In this document: positions 28,220 to 39,550 of the stretch, piece by piece | How positions within the stretch are numbered: position 1 is the first letter of the stretch | How the letters are laid out: each line of letters begins with the position of its first letter | NCBI RefSeq assembly: GCF_000614185.1 | Contig: NZ_BAKM01000009.1 | Location: 1 to 64,000 of the forward strand | Reading direction: 5' to 3' | Length of the DNA stretch: 64,000 nucleotides | From: Phocaeicola sartorii JCM 17136 = DSM 21941 | GTDB lineage: Bacteria > Bacteroidota > Bacteroidia > Bacteroidales > Bacteroidaceae | Translations under genes and position numbers: made by a program | Notes under the pieces: generated by a model | Told to the model about the DNA's origin: nothing | The model's database searches: none | The model's input: the letters and a program-made list of their open reading frames with translations, nothing else

Positions 28220-30247
28220 TTATTCTTCCATTTTGAAAATTGCGACATCACATGCAGGAACCGTTACTTCCAGGTTAGTCTTAGCAGTACTTTCAATGCC
28301 ACTCCATAATTCTTTCAACTTATATTCCTTTGACGAATCCAACCCCAGACGCTCTAAAGCTGTAGTCATCTTCAACTCTTGATCCATATAGTTGAACACC
28401 GCATAATAAGCCTTACCATCCTTATCCATGCGTACAAACTGATTTTCTGACTTTTCACCATTCCCATCTACAGGATGAAAAGATTCCCCATTGGCTATGG
28501 CATTGATCTCGGCATTCGTCAAATATTTCATCGCCTTCTCTTTCACCTCTTTAGAACCGCCTTTGCTGAAATCATCTCCAGCAATGAAAATTCCAGTGAT
28601 AACCCCCGAAGTGACACGCGCTCTGTTCTCACCATCTGTAGCATCGCGCAATACAATATGGTCAGGATCATTAAACAGATAGACCTTATCCTGCCACCAA
28701 CCGTATGAAAGTGCATTCAAGGTATATTCGGTATCCTTCATCTTATTCCATGCATCACAAGCAATTCTTCTGGACTGAGCATAATGAGCAGGAAAAACAG
28801 GAGAAATAGAAAGATTGATATACATATCACCAAAATATTTGTCAAGCAATTGCATTCCATAATTGTATCCCTGAATACCTGTTTGTATTTCCGGATTATA
28901 CCATTTGTCGGCTTCCATTGCTCCATGTGTCATAAAGTCCATTTTCACATATTCAAAGCCGGCCCGATGGAATAGCTCCGATGTATGCTTCATCATAGCC
29001 TCAATAGCCGGATGGGTAGGATCAACAGCATAAGCTCCGTCTAATTCCTGCGGTTTTCCATTTGCATAGAGATACACATCTTTATATTTATATCCCGGCA
29101 TTTCTTTTATTTCACGTTCAGGATTTTTGGCCCAATCAGTAAACGGAGTCCAATAAACGCCGGCGACCTGACCGTTTGCCTTACATCTATCCACAAAAGC
29201 TTTCAACTCCTCTTCTGAAAAGCTATTCCAGCCAGAATCCAAACCTGTATAGACCAGATTATCCGAATTCACAAAATGATGGGACTGCAAATTCTCTTTA
29301 TAAAAATCAGAAACTTCCAACGCTTTCGGATAGGTCAGATTAAATTGTAACGCTCCCCAGCTGTTCCAGCCAAAAGGAACAGCTTTATCCCAAGCCTTGG
29401 GAGGAGCAATCACAGCATTAGCCTGAGCGTATTCTTCCATACCTTCACGCCAGTCTTTAAAAAATCCTACTAAAATTTTAGGTGACTTGATTTTCGTACC
29501 TTTCAATGCACCGTGAGGTTTCGAATCACGTGTTGTCTTATCGGCAACACCGCCATAACATACCAACGAACCTACATTATATATATTACCTTTACCTATT
29601 GTTATACCTGTTTTCCAAGAATCATGTTCTACAGAACCTACCACCACAGCTTCACGGTCATCATTATTAAATATGGCAGTAACTTCATAACTAGTCAGTT
29701 CTGTAAATGTGAGCGGATGAGATTGATATCTGATCCAACAGTCATTATCAAAAGGGATGAAAAGCGCACGATTATTTTCTCCCTGGTTCAATACTTCAGG
29801 CATTTGGTCCACATTGACCGGTGCCATATAATTCGAGGCTATTTCAGTCGTACTCTCCAAAGTGAAATCTGTCAGCACATAATCCTTTGCCGGATATACA
29901 TAAAAAGATTGAACCAGTGCAGGCAGATTATTCCCGGTATAAGTCACCTCATAATGATATCCTTCTCCAAAATGATCATTGATTTTTTTGGTAGAAACAT
30001 GATGCTTTGCATAATCACGGGTAGAAACAACACTGTCGGCCAGCTTATAAGATGCATATACATTATCATAAATAAGCTTAGAGCCTTTGCTGATATCAAT
30101 ACCATTAGCGTGAGCATCGTACTCCAAAGACCATTCACCGACATTCAGATTTGCACTTTCAGCGCACCCGGACAAAATAAGACCGGAAACGCCCAATGCA
30201 GAAACACAGAGAAACAATGATTTTAAAGTTAACCAATTATTCTTCAT
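28220..30247 (-). CDS. alpha-galactosidase-like glycosidase (clan GH-D), lipoprotein
   Basis: 675 residues with a lipoprotein signal (LILSGC, Cys28). An N-terminal beta-sandwich (about 30-290) precedes a (beta/alpha)8 barrel with FGWNSWGALQFN and the nucleophile motif YVKMDFMTHG (Asp437). Both are typical of GH27/GH36-like enzymes. A LacZ-like or fucosidase role is excluded by these motifs. It could act on alpha-galactose or alpha-N-acetylgalactosamine ends. As the first gene of the SusCD operon and a predicted surface or periplasmic lipoprotein, it may trim the glycan before uptake. Confidence 0.85.
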   Translation of the reverse strand: MKNNWLTLKSLFLCVSALGVSGLILSGCAESANLNVGEWSLEYDAHANGIDISKGSKLIYDNVYASYKLADSVVSTRDYAKHHVSTKKINDHFGEGYHYEVTYTGNNLPALVQSFYVYPAKDYVLTDFTLESTTEIASNYMAPVNVDQMPEVLNQGENNRALFIPFDNDCWIRYQSHPLTFTELTSYEVTAIFNNDDREAVVVGSVEHDSWKTGITIGKGNIYNVGSLVCYGGVADKTTRDSKPHGALKGTKIKSPKILVGFFKDWREGMEEYAQANAVIAPPKAWDKAVPFGWNSWGALQFNLTYPKALEVSDFYKENLQSHHFVNSDNLVYTGLDSGWNSFSEEELKAFVDRCKANGQVAGVYWTPFTDWAKNPEREIKEMPGYKYKDVYLYANGKPQELDGAYAVDPTHPAIEAMMKHTSELFHRAGFEYVKMDFMTHGAMEADKWYNPEIQTGIQGYNYGMQLLDKYFGDMYINLSISPVFPAHYAQSRRIACDAWNKMKDTEYTLNALSYGWWQDKVYLFNDPDHIVLRDATDGENRARVTSGVITGIFIAGDDFSKGGSKEVKEKAMKYLTNAEINAIANGESFHPVDGNGEKSENQFVRMDKDGKAYYAVFNYMDQELKMTTALERLGLDSSKEYKLKELWSGIESTAKTNLEVTVPACDVAIFKMEE

Positions 30248-30327
30248 AATATTATTAGTTTGTCAAAGAGATAAATTTACTTAAGGTCTGCTTTACTGTC
30301 CGGAATTCTTTTCCTTTCAAGCATGGT

Positions 30328-30401
30328 CAAAAGTAGGCATATCTTGACAACCTGTTAATATACAAACGCTGCAATAAATAGGATTTTTGCAGCAATGACG
30401 C
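30328..30401 (-). promoter_or_regulatory. promoter and upstream element of the alpha-gal/SusCD operon
   Basis: The -7 box TACTTTTG lies at 30328-30335 (minus), about 80 bp before the ATG. The element at 30379-30401 (plus strand TAGGATTTTTGC followed by AGCAATGACGC) matches the GH95 and GH92 elements in its TAGG...TTTTGC..CAAT..GC frame and sits 43 bp upstream of the -7 box. Next to it, TGCAGCAATGA (30388) and the inverted TCATTTTTTGCTGCA (30429-30443) form an imperfect inverted repeat. Confidence 0.55.
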
Positions 30402-30454
30402 ATCCACACCCGCAGAATCCGCAAATGCATCATTTTTTGCTGCATTTCTTTCAA

Positions 30455-33400
30455 TCAGAGATTCTCCGTCAGATCTATTTTAACTTTTTCCTTGGATGTT
30501 TGATACTGTTTCTCAAACTCTTTCGGGGTCATTCCGAATTGTTTCAGGAATAATTTGCTGAAGTAAGATGAAGAGTTTATTCCTACCATATAACAGATAT
30601 CCCCAATACGATACTTACCTTCCTGAATCAATTCGGCCGCTTTTTTCAAACGGATCAACCGGATAAAATCTATGGGTGAAAGATTGAATAGAATCTTTAT
30701 TTTCCTCAACAAGCTGGAACGGCTCATACATAAGATATCAGCCATACGTTCCACATTGAAATTTTCATCCGAGATATTCTCTTGAATCACATTGATCACT
30801 TTATTCATAAACTCCTCATCCGCCTTGTTCATCTGCATATTATGCACAGGGAAAAAAGGACGTTTGGAGAATGCCTCACGCTCTTTCCTTCGATTACTGA
30901 GTAAAGACAAAATCTGAGTCTTCAAATAATTGAAAGAAAAAGGCTTTTCCACATAAGCTTCCGCTCCTATCTTCAATCCGTTAATCTTACTCTCCAAATC
31001 GTTCTTGGCAGTAAGGAAAATAACCGGAATATGGCACAAATCAATATCCGCCTTTATTTCCTTACATAATTCATAGCCATTCATCACCGGCATCATTATA
31101 TCACTGATGACCAAATCTATGTGATTACTACGTAAAACCTCCAACGCTTTCTGTCCATTCACAGCGGTTTCTACTGTAAACAAGGCTTCCAATCGTTCAA
31201 AAATAAAAGATCTCATACTTTCATTGTCCTCTACTAACAATAAAGTATAACCTTTCATCTGGTCTGTTTCTGTTGATGTTTCCTCATCCAATACTTCAAT
31301 ATTTTGCTCCACAACCTTCTCTATTTGCTGCCTTACTTCCTCTTTATTCAAAGGAATGGTCAAAACAAATGTATTCTCCGGTTGTTCTATATCCAAATAA
31401 AGCCTGCCTTTATGCAAAGTAGCCAGCGAACGAGCTAAAGGTAATCCTATGCCTACTCCCATCCGAGCTGCATCCTTCTTCTTCTCCAACTGATAAAAGG
31501 GTTCAAAAATCTGCTGGCTGGAGGATTCAGGGATCTTTTCTCCGTCACTGACAACACGAACAGTAAAATCTACTTCATCTTGGGATAAATCTATTGTAAT
31601 AGTATGACGGGCATATTTCAAAGCATTATTCAACAAATTGCTCAATACTTTTGTAATGGCCTCCTTATCTATGGCAGCCATAATTCTTTCTTGGGGAATA
31701 TGCTGCAATAATTCTTTCTGCTTTTGCAGAATAGTAGGCTCAAAACGAGCAATCGTTTCATTCAACAATGCCGTTACATCAACCGTTTCAAATTTCAGCT
31801 CAAATTTACTCGCTCCTATTTTCTGAAAATCAAGCAACTGTCCGGTCAGATCCAATAATCTCTTGGTATTCTGCCCGATTACTTTCAAATTCTTGTTCAA
31901 TTTCTGGTCCTTGATATCCATTTCCTCAATAGCTTCCAACGGACCATTAATCAATGTCAAGGGCGTGCGCACCTCATGAGCTATTTCAGTAAAGAAACTG
32001 ACTTTTGATTCATAGAGTTCTTTCTCCTTCTCAATTTCAAATAATTTCTGCTTTTCTTCCATCTGTTTCTCCTTACGTCTTTTATACCAGAAGAACCAAC
32101 AAAGTACGACACAGATTCCCCATATAATGTACAGAAAATAAGCCCAAACAGACTGCCACCAAGGAGGCAGGATAACAATAGATAAAGAACGGGTAGCATA
32201 GGGACCTTCCTTGACACTATTGGTAGCCCGAACTTGCAAAGTATAATTTCCCGGAGGCAATTTTGCATAAGAAATATTCTGATTACTTGCCGCCCTGATC
32301 CAATCTTTATCCAACGGAACCAATTTATAATAGTATTGATTGGACTCCGTAGTGGAATAACTTAATAAAGCAACATCAAAACTAATATTTGACTGATCAT
32401 AAGGCAACACGATCTCGTCCGTATGTTCTATACACTTTTTCAAAGGAGAATTAGGAGTATGAACCGTTATCTCCTGATTGTAAATACTAAATTTTGAGAT
32501 ATAAACAGGTGGCAAGAAATTAATTTTTTCCGAAGAATCAGGATCAAAGGCAATCAGTCCGTCTATACCGCCAAAATAAAACTTACCATCCTCCCCCTTC
32601 AAAGCTGACTTATAATTAAACTGGTTCCCTAATAAACCATCCTTAGTAGTATATACCCGCACGTCTTTCGATTCCGGGTTAAACCTGACCAGCCCCCGAT
32701 TTGTCCCGAACCATAAATTTGATTGCTCATCTTCCAATATCTTATAAGCCACATCATCCGGCAAACCGTCTTTAATGGAAAAAGAGGTAAAATCATCCGT
32801 TTGAGAATTGTAACGACAAATTCCACCACGATCAGTGGAAATCCAAATCCGCCCTTTACTATCCTGCATTACCGAACTGACAGAATTGGATCCCAATGTA
32901 TTCTCCTTACCTTCCTCATAAGTATATTTTTTAAAGATATTCTTTCCCGGATCATGCTTCCATAACCCGCTTCCCATGGAAGCGAACCATATCATTCCAT
33001 CCTTATCTTGAAATGCATCGAAAATCCAATCAAAACCCACTTCTTCCACCTTTTCAAAATGAAAACTTGCAGGAGCCGCTTTATAAAGTCCCCAACCTGT
33101 GCCAATCCACTTATATCCTGCCTCATCTATAAAGAAAGTATAAACACTTCCTTCTCCTATATTCAACTCCTCTGGAGTATAATGACAAACTTTATTCTCA
33201 GGTAACTGAATCACATCCAATCCTTGCTTGAACAAGCCGCAAAACAGTTGGTTTCCTTTAACAAACATCCCCAAAGTAACCATGTGACTCCCTTTATCAC
33301 CATCCACCGGATGCAATCGGTTTACCTGCCCGGAAGCAATATCCAATATATTAATTCCGTCGTCTTCAGTTCCAACCCATATATTGCCCTTATTATCAGA

Positions 33401-34488
33401 AGCTAGTTCCCTTATCCGTTTTGTAGTCAACGAACGTCCGTCACTTCCTGGTACATATTTATCAAATAACAAGTCATGATGAGGCAGATAATTCACCCCA
33501 CCAAACATGGTTCCTAACCAAATTCCATCTTCACGATCCCGATAAATAGTATAAATAATCTTATCCGACAAGCTGAACGGACGCATCAAGTCTTGTTTCA
33601 AATGAACTATTTTATTCTTTTTTTCATTTACCACAAACAAACCTTCATAAGTTCCCACCCACAGTTCATCGTCAAAACAAGCCACATTACGTACAAATGT
33701 ATGGTCAGCTTCCGGTATGTCTATTTTTACCAACTGATTCGTACTGGGATTATATTTCATCAATTCCCCTTCATGAACAGCCATTGCAATCCAATCGCCA
33801 TAATTACAAATAAAATTAATATTCTTTCCTTTTAATGAATACCCGGTTTTATCAACACAATATTGTTCAAATCTATCCGTACTCCCATTATATCGGAAAA
33901 GTCCGACTCCCCATGTACCAACCAGACCTCTCCATCAGGACGCACCAGAATACACTCCGGAGCTTCTGTCTTAAAATGCTCTTTGTTGGTGACTTCATAA
34001 AAATAAAGTTTCTCATTCCTATAGCGAAAAACTCCCTGATCAGGAATTACAATCCAAATATTGCCTATAGAATCCGCTACAATATCAGATACCCAATTAT
34101 TCATATTCACCCCTTCTTCCGTCTCCTGATTCATGAACGTGAATATATCCGAAGTCGGATTATAACGATAAACTCCTCTATCCGTCCCGACCCATAACTG
34201 ACGTTCCTTATCTTCAAATAATGCAGAGATATTATGATTTCCCGTACCGGCCACATAGTCATCACAATCCATCTGCACAATAGAAGTTCCGTCAAAACGG
34301 TTCAAACCATTCTTTGTACCAAACCACATAAACCCGTAACTATCCTGAATAATAGCTTTCACATTACTTTGTGACAGCCCATTCTCACCCGTTATATGAG
34401 AAAAATAAAAATTGGACAATCCCCTATCAACAGCCTGTAATGTAAATACAACATACAAACAACATATAATGAGCCAAGTCTTTTTCAT
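30455..34488 (-). pseudogene. hybrid two-component system sensor/regulator (HTCS), one frame break
   Basis: Two frames join to about 1344 residues when one base is restored near 33850 (LIKPG / YSLKGKNINF). Order: signal peptide; two-component-regulator propeller repeats (for example GLSQSNVKAIIQDSYGFMWFGTKNGLNRFDG); Y_Y_Y domain ending NYTLQVRATNS; membrane helix (VWAYFLYIIWGICVVLCWFFW); HisKA with His in FFTEIAHEVRTPLTL; HATPase; receiver with Asp in DLVISDIMMPVMNGYE; C-terminal AraC-type HTH. HTCS proteins bind an oligosaccharide in the periplasm and activate their own utilization genes. It has its own promoter and is the prime candidate to bind the shared upstream element. Typed pseudogene only because the frame is broken. 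Confidence 0.9.
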
Positions 34489-34508
34489 AGTTTGCTTGAA
34501 ATTTTAGT

Positions 34509-34516
34509 CAAAGATA
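34509..34516 (-). promoter_or_regulatory. -7 box of the HTCS gene
   Basis: TATCTTTG on the minus strand, 20 bp before the ATG at 34488. No copy of the shared upstream element is found 40-45 bp upstream of it, so the regulator gene seems to be outside the regulon, as expected for constitutive expression. Confidence 0.5.
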
Positions 34517-34545
34517 GAAAAAAAAAGGATAAATAATACCAATAT

Positions 34546-34580
34546 AAAAGAAATAGAGGGTCACCCCTCTATTTCTTTTC
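34546..34580 (-). terminator. terminator of the symporter/DUF5107 operon
   Basis: AAAGAAATAGAGGG and CCCTCTATTTCTTT flank a short loop; on the minus strand the hairpin is followed by TTTCTTTTAT. It separates the DUF5107 gene from the HTCS gene. Confidence 0.8.
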
Positions 34581-34616
34581 ACGAATAACCATTACAAATT
34601 CCCCCATTCTTTTCTT

Positions 34617-37600
34617 TCATACAGCACACAAATTACGATGGATTTGTCCACCTTGATGGTTAATATCCAATTCTCGCACCTTATCCAAAAAATCAATGGC
34701 TTTTCCCATCTCACGCAATCCCAAATAACCCAATCCCATCACATAATTGCAATGAATGCGGTTACGTTTATCCAAGTCGTCTTTCCAAATAGCCAGATCA
34801 GGCAGAGAAACAGCAAAATAATCAATCCGGCAGTGGTCAAACAAATGCTTCTCACCATGCTTTATCAATTTGTTAAAGCAGCTACGTGCCTTATCCTCTC
34901 TGCCCAATGCACGCCATGCCAGACCTTGATAGAAAATCTTATCGGGTTGTTGGTCATTGTAGAAGAAAGCCTGTTGTGGTTCTGAAGAACCAATGGTCGC
35001 TTTGGTAAAACAATCTATCGCTTGTTGCTCATTTCCCAAGCCACGAAGCGCCTCGCCTTTATAATACCAGATATCATTCTCCTCAGCATTTGCCAATTTT
35101 CCCTCACCTAAATTAACCGGATAAACATCCGTCTCATTTAAAAGGGCTAAAGCATCGGCATAGCGTTTTTCACTTAAAGCAATCTTTGCTAATTCTACAC
35201 GACACAATACATATTGTCCGGTGATTTTTCCTTCTCCTCCTTCCCATGGATGGAAATTACGCGCGGCAATCAATTCTTTTGCTTCAGCATAGCGGCCTGA
35301 TTGATTATACAAAGTGATACGTTCAATGGAAAGATCATCACGCTGCTCTACTTCGGGCAGATGTGCTTCCAAAAAAGCCAAACGTTCACTATGCGGCCGC
35401 CCTAAACGTTTATAAAGTTGATCCAACTCCATTAATATACGAGAATCGTGCTCATCCAATGCATAAGCTTTTTCCAAAGTTTCCAAGGCTTTCTGCTTGT
35501 CATCGCGTTTATTATAATAAGCCAACGACAAATTACGCCATACGGTGGGATATGCCGGATTTATGGCCGCAGAATGTTCCCAACAGGCAATGGCATTGTC
35601 ATACTGACGGTTAGCATACCAGAAATTACCTAAACTATATGCCGCTTTTGCCCCATGAATATTCAGACGTAAGGCATCTTGAAGAATCAATACTTCTTCT
35701 ATACGATTCGGGAAACAATATGAATGATTCTCTTTTTCTGCCCGCTGATAATATTCCAATGCTTTACTCTCATCTCCCTTACAGGTATGGAAATATCCCA
35801 TTGCATAATAAACGACAGGATATATTTCTGTAGTTCCGGTGACATGGCATTCCAGTAAAGATAGAGCTTCCTCATACAATCCGGCAGCAGCAAAATCCAA
35901 TGCGTATTCTATATATCCGTGTGCCCAACCACGCATCAACTCTTTCATTTCCTCCAATACTTTCACATCCCGGGTTAACAGATAATGTTCAAAACGACAT
36001 CCCATATTAAAACGATCTATCTGCAATGATTCGGATACGAGTGCCAAAGCTTCCTCTTTACGTCCCAACTTGCGCAGAATGGAAGTTTTCAACTGACGCG
36101 CCTTGTGATTATGCCAATTGCGAATCAATGAACGGTCTATCTTATCCAGAGCACTTTCATACTTTCCTTTACGAGTGTCAAGCTGCGCCAGAGCATAATA
36201 AGCCGCATCCTGCCAAGCAGCATTCCATGCCGACTTGAAAAAAGCATCATAAGCCTCCTCCCACTTCTGTTGCATCATACAACTCCAGCCCAAATTATAA
36301 TAAGGTTCACCGTCATAAGGATTCGGATTACGTTCTGTCAAGGTTTCCACCGCTTTCCGGAAATAACTTTCCGCCATTGCAAATTGTCCTTTACGCATCA
36401 ACAGTAGTCCTACTGCATTGTTGCAACGTACATCTCCCGGCTCACGTCTTAACGCTTCCTTATAATAATCCATCGGATTATAAGTGGCATGCCGATATTG
36501 TTCCAAATGTAATCCTGTCAAAAACAATTGCTCGATGGAAGCAATATCCTGAGGATCTTTAGCAGCCTTGGCAGGATCAGGAATCGGTTTGATTTCCGGT
36601 TTATCCGCCTGATAGGAAAGCAAAACGGCACCTTCTTTATCACGAACCTCCGCACATACGTCCTCTTCTTTTAGCCCTTCCGCCGCAAAAGTCGTAACAA
36701 ACGGCTCTGATGGTGAAACCTGTGTAGTTCTGTCCAATAAGACAGTTCCTTTTATATCCTTCACTATAATGCGTACCCCACTATTCACTCCCGTAGTATA
36801 AAGTAGCAGACGAGCTTTACCTTCTTTTATCTCCAAATTCAACAAAGCATCTTTAGTTGCGTTTTTCACATATCCCACCTCACTGTAAGGCATAAAATAC
36901 TGTACCCATGATTTTTCTTCGTAGGGTTGCAACCAAGTGAAATCCGGCTGATTGTCTGTGTACATACCGGTCATCAGTTCAATATAAGGGCCGTCCTCAT
37001 CAGTCAGATTACGATCCCAAGCCTTACCGAAATCACCATTTCCCCATGTCCATTGTTTCTTTCCCGGAGAAACATGATGATCGGCCACGTGCAGAAGTCC
37101 CCCACGAACATCTTCTTCATAGCCACCCACAAAATCATATTTAGACTTGATAGCCATATATGATGTAGGAACCGGAATATTCTTATATTTAGAGATATCC
37201 ACACCAGCAGAATAATCCTGCTTATAATAAACCCCTGTAGCAATAGGGAAAGAAGAGACATCGCGCTTGCCGTGATCGAACACCGCATTCACATCAGGCG
37301 GGAATACCGAATGATAATGGTCATTGACCACCACTGCAGGGTTGGCCCACCACAAGAAAGTCTGAGGGAAAGACGTACGATTATAAATCTTCACTTTAAT
37401 TTCTATATAAGCCTTGCCCGGATAAAGCGTAAATCCCTGCATACCTTTAGTACGAAACATTCTCTCCACTTCATTGCACCATATTGTCTTACTGCCATCC
37501 GCATTTTCCTCTATCAAGAAATCAGTAGGCAAAAAAGTAGAAGGACGGTGATGCTGAGGCCAGTTAAATTCGATTCCTCCAGAAATCCAAGGTCCTGTCA

Positions 37601-37958
37601 ATCCCACCAATGCCGGTTTCACCACTTGGTTATAATAAACAAAGTGACGTTTCTTCACCTTATCATAAGCCATGTGTATACGTCCTCCCAACTCGGGAAG
37701 CACCATCACCTTAATGTATTCATTCTCGATAAACAACGCATGATATTTCTTGTCTGCTTTCTTATCTGAAATCTTCTCGACTACCGGATAAGGATAAACA
37801 GCTCCACAACTTCCCTGATAAACTCTCTTTTCAAGAAAAATAGGATTCTTCTCTTCCTCTCCTATCTCATAAGTAGGAAGCATAATATCTTCCTCCCATG
37901 CACGCACCTCACTGCCATGAACGGTACTTTGAATTAAATATTGAGTTATTTTTTCCAT
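34617..37958 (-). CDS. DUF5107 / tetratricopeptide-repeat protein, cytoplasmic
   Basis: 1113 residues without a signal peptide. The N-terminal ~400 residues match the DUF5107 pattern, a galactose-mutarotase-like beta-sandwich (YHALFIENEYIKVMVLPELGGRIHMAYDK, GLTGPWISGGIEFNWPQHHRPST, TDNQPDFTWLQPYE). The rest is a long array of TPR-like helical pairs (for example NAVGLLLMRKGQFAMAESYFRKAVE, HYTKGDESKALEYYQRAE-type units). It is paired with a sugar symporter 12 bp upstream, so it probably acts on an imported sugar in the cytoplasm. Many DUF5107-TPR proteins occur in Bacteroidetes glycan clusters, but I know no proven activity to assign. Frame intact. Confidence 0.8.
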   Translation of the reverse strand: MEKITQYLIQSTVHGSEVRAWEEDIMLPTYEIGEEEKNPIFLEKRVYQGSCGAVYPYPVVEKISDKKADKKYHALFIENEYIKVMVLPELGGRIHMAYDKVKKRHFVYYNQVVKPALVGLTGPWISGGIEFNWPQHHRPSTFLPTDFLIEENADGSKTIWCNEVERMFRTKGMQGFTLYPGKAYIEIKVKIYNRTSFPQTFLWWANPAVVVNDHYHSVFPPDVNAVFDHGKRDVSSFPIATGVYYKQDYSAGVDISKYKNIPVPTSYMAIKSKYDFVGGYEEDVRGGLLHVADHHVSPGKKQWTWGNGDFGKAWDRNLTDEDGPYIELMTGMYTDNQPDFTWLQPYEEKSWVQYFMPYSEVGYVKNATKDALLNLEIKEGKARLLLYTTGVNSGVRIIVKDIKGTVLLDRTTQVSPSEPFVTTFAAEGLKEEDVCAEVRDKEGAVLLSYQADKPEIKPIPDPAKAAKDPQDIASIEQLFLTGLHLEQYRHATYNPMDYYKEALRREPGDVRCNNAVGLLLMRKGQFAMAESYFRKAVETLTERNPNPYDGEPYYNLGWSCMMQQKWEEAYDAFFKSAWNAAWQDAAYYALAQLDTRKGKYESALDKIDRSLIRNWHNHKARQLKTSILRKLGRKEEALALVSESLQIDRFNMGCRFEHYLLTRDVKVLEEMKELMRGWAHGYIEYALDFAAAGLYEEALSLLECHVTGTTEIYPVVYYAMGYFHTCKGDESKALEYYQRAEKENHSYCFPNRIEEVLILQDALRLNIHGAKAAYSLGNFWYANRQYDNAIACWEHSAAINPAYPTVWRNLSLAYYNKRDDKQKALETLEKAYALDEHDSRILMELDQLYKRLGRPHSERLAFLEAHLPEVEQRDDLSIERITLYNQSGRYAEAKELIAARNFHPWEGGEGKITGQYVLCRVELAKIALSEKRYADALALLNETDVYPVNLGEGKLANAEENDIWYYKGEALRGLGNEQQAIDCFTKATIGSSEPQQAFFYNDQQPDKIFYQGLAWRALGREDKARSCFNKLIKHGEKHLFDHCRIDYFAVSLPDLAIWKDDLDKRNRIHCNYVMGLGYLGLREMGKAIDFLDKVRELDINHQGGQIHRNLCAV

Positions 37959-37970
37959 AATAAATGATTG

Positions 37971-39355
37971 TTATTTCACTAATTCCTTTTCTATTTCCTC
38001 CAGACTCTTTCCTTTGGTCTCCGGCAAACGGAATACAACAAATATTCCCCCACTCAGGCAAATCAGCCATACAGCCAGAATGTCCCGGCAGCTCCCAAAC
38101 CACTATTCAACATCGGGAAAGTATAGGTCAGTATAAAGCAGGCCGCCCACAAAGCGAAAGTACAAACAGACATGGCAACTCCACGAATACGGTTCGGGAA
38201 AATCTCAGAGATAATGACCCACATCACTGTAGCCAAAGTCATGGCATAACAGGCAATAGCCATCACAACAATAATCAACAGCACAACTCCTGTGATATGA
38301 AAATAATAAGCGGCTCCCATAAAGGCATAAATTACTGCCAGTCCAAATGATCCGATCAGTGTCAACGCCTTACGTCCCCAACGGTCTACCACAAACATGG
38401 CTAGAATAGTAAATATGACATTTGTAATACCGGTCACCACAATATTCATCAAGACATCAGACACGCCATAACCTGCCGCCATAAATATTTCCTGTGCATA
38501 GTTGAAAATAACATTAATACCACACCATTGCTGCAAAATAGCCATGACAACACCTATAGTCAACACTTTATACATAGCAGGATTCAATAATTGACGAAAA
38601 CCTCCTTCTTGCGTCTGACAGGCTGAAGCCGCTTCTATGGCCGCCAACTCAGTAACAGCATATTCCTTTCCTCCCATACGAGTAAACACCTTGAGTGCAG
38701 CCTCCCGCTTTCCCGAAGAGGCTAACCAACGAGGACTCTCCGGTAATATAAAACTAAAAACAAAGAACAAGGCGGCCGGGACAGTCATTGCCCAAAACAT
38801 CCAGCGCCATCCCATCTGTCCGTTCCATGATTCACGGATCATTTCATGAGTAGCTCCTAATGCCACAGGCTCGGCTATCTGCCAATTAACAATCTGAGAA
38901 GTCAAGATACCTAACACTACCGTCAACTGATTGATGGACACAAACCGTCCCCGCAAATGTGCCGGAGCTATTTCTGCTATATACATAGGTGACAAACTGG
39001 AAGCAATCCCAATGGCAAAGCCCCCCACCAAACGAAATACATTAAAGAAAGTAAAAGAATGCACCGCCCCTGTACCGACAGCCGTACAGATAAATAATCC
39101 TGCCGCCAAAATCAAAATCGGCTTACGTCCCAAACGGTCACTCAGCTTACCGGCACTTAGCGCCCCAAACAAACAACCAATCAAGGCACTGCTCATAGCC
39201 CATCCCTGCATAACAGGGTTACCAGCTATACCAAAATATTGTTCATAAAAAGGTTTTGCTCCTCCGATCACTACCCAGTCATATCCAAACAGGAAACCTC
39301 CCATAGCAGAAATCAAAGCAATAAGAAATAGATAAAAATTAGATTGTGTTTTCAT
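37971..39355 (-). pseudogene. sugar:H+ symporter, MFS (XylE/sugar porter family), one frame break
   Basis: With one base restored near 38062 (FWLYG / LICLSGGIFVVFRLPETKGKSLEEIEKELVK; a C lost from CC) the protein is about 461 residues with twelve membrane helices. Sugar-porter signatures are clear: GGFLFGYDWVVIGGA in helix 1, GKLSDRLGRKPIL in loop 2-3, GFAIGIASSLSPMYIAEIAPAHLRGR, PESPRWL, and the restored C-terminal PETKG. I start it at the second Met (MKTQSNFYLF, 39355). It would bring the released monosaccharide (xylose, glucose or a relative) across the inner membrane. Typed pseudogene only because the frame is broken. Confidence 0.88.
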
Positions 39356-39479
39356 GAATATCATATATTAGTTATTTTTATGATGCAAAGTAACAAGGAT
39401 TCAAGGACTTAAAGAATAGAAAAAATTACTGAGGATATGGACAATATTACTATTTCATTACTTTGCTGGTTGCCTTATC

Positions 39480-39522
39480 ATAAAACGAGGACTACACCTC
39501 AATATACTGAGATGTAATCCTC
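39480..39522 (-). terminator. terminator of the GH95 gene
   Basis: On the minus strand GAGGATTACATCTCA pairs with TGAGGTGTAGTCCTC (G-T pairs allowed) and is followed by GTTTTAT. It lies about 28 bp after the GH95 stop. Confidence 0.75.
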
Positions 39523-39550
39523 AATCAAGCTATGCAAAGCAACCTGTTTT

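Noticed and set aside
29513-30220. Long plus-strand open frame opposite the alpha-galactosidase-like gene
   Set aside because: It is the antisense shadow of a gene with clear motifs and has no family resemblance or start signal.
30423-30449. Terminator of the HTCS gene
   Set aside because: The 7-bp arms are weak and no T-tract follows; it overlaps repeat-like words of the next promoter region.
39386-39431. Fifth copy of the shared upstream element before the symporter
   Set aside because: The -7 box is imperfect (CAAAGTAA on the plus strand) and only a loose GAGGAT...CAAT match is present at a shorter distance, so I left it out.
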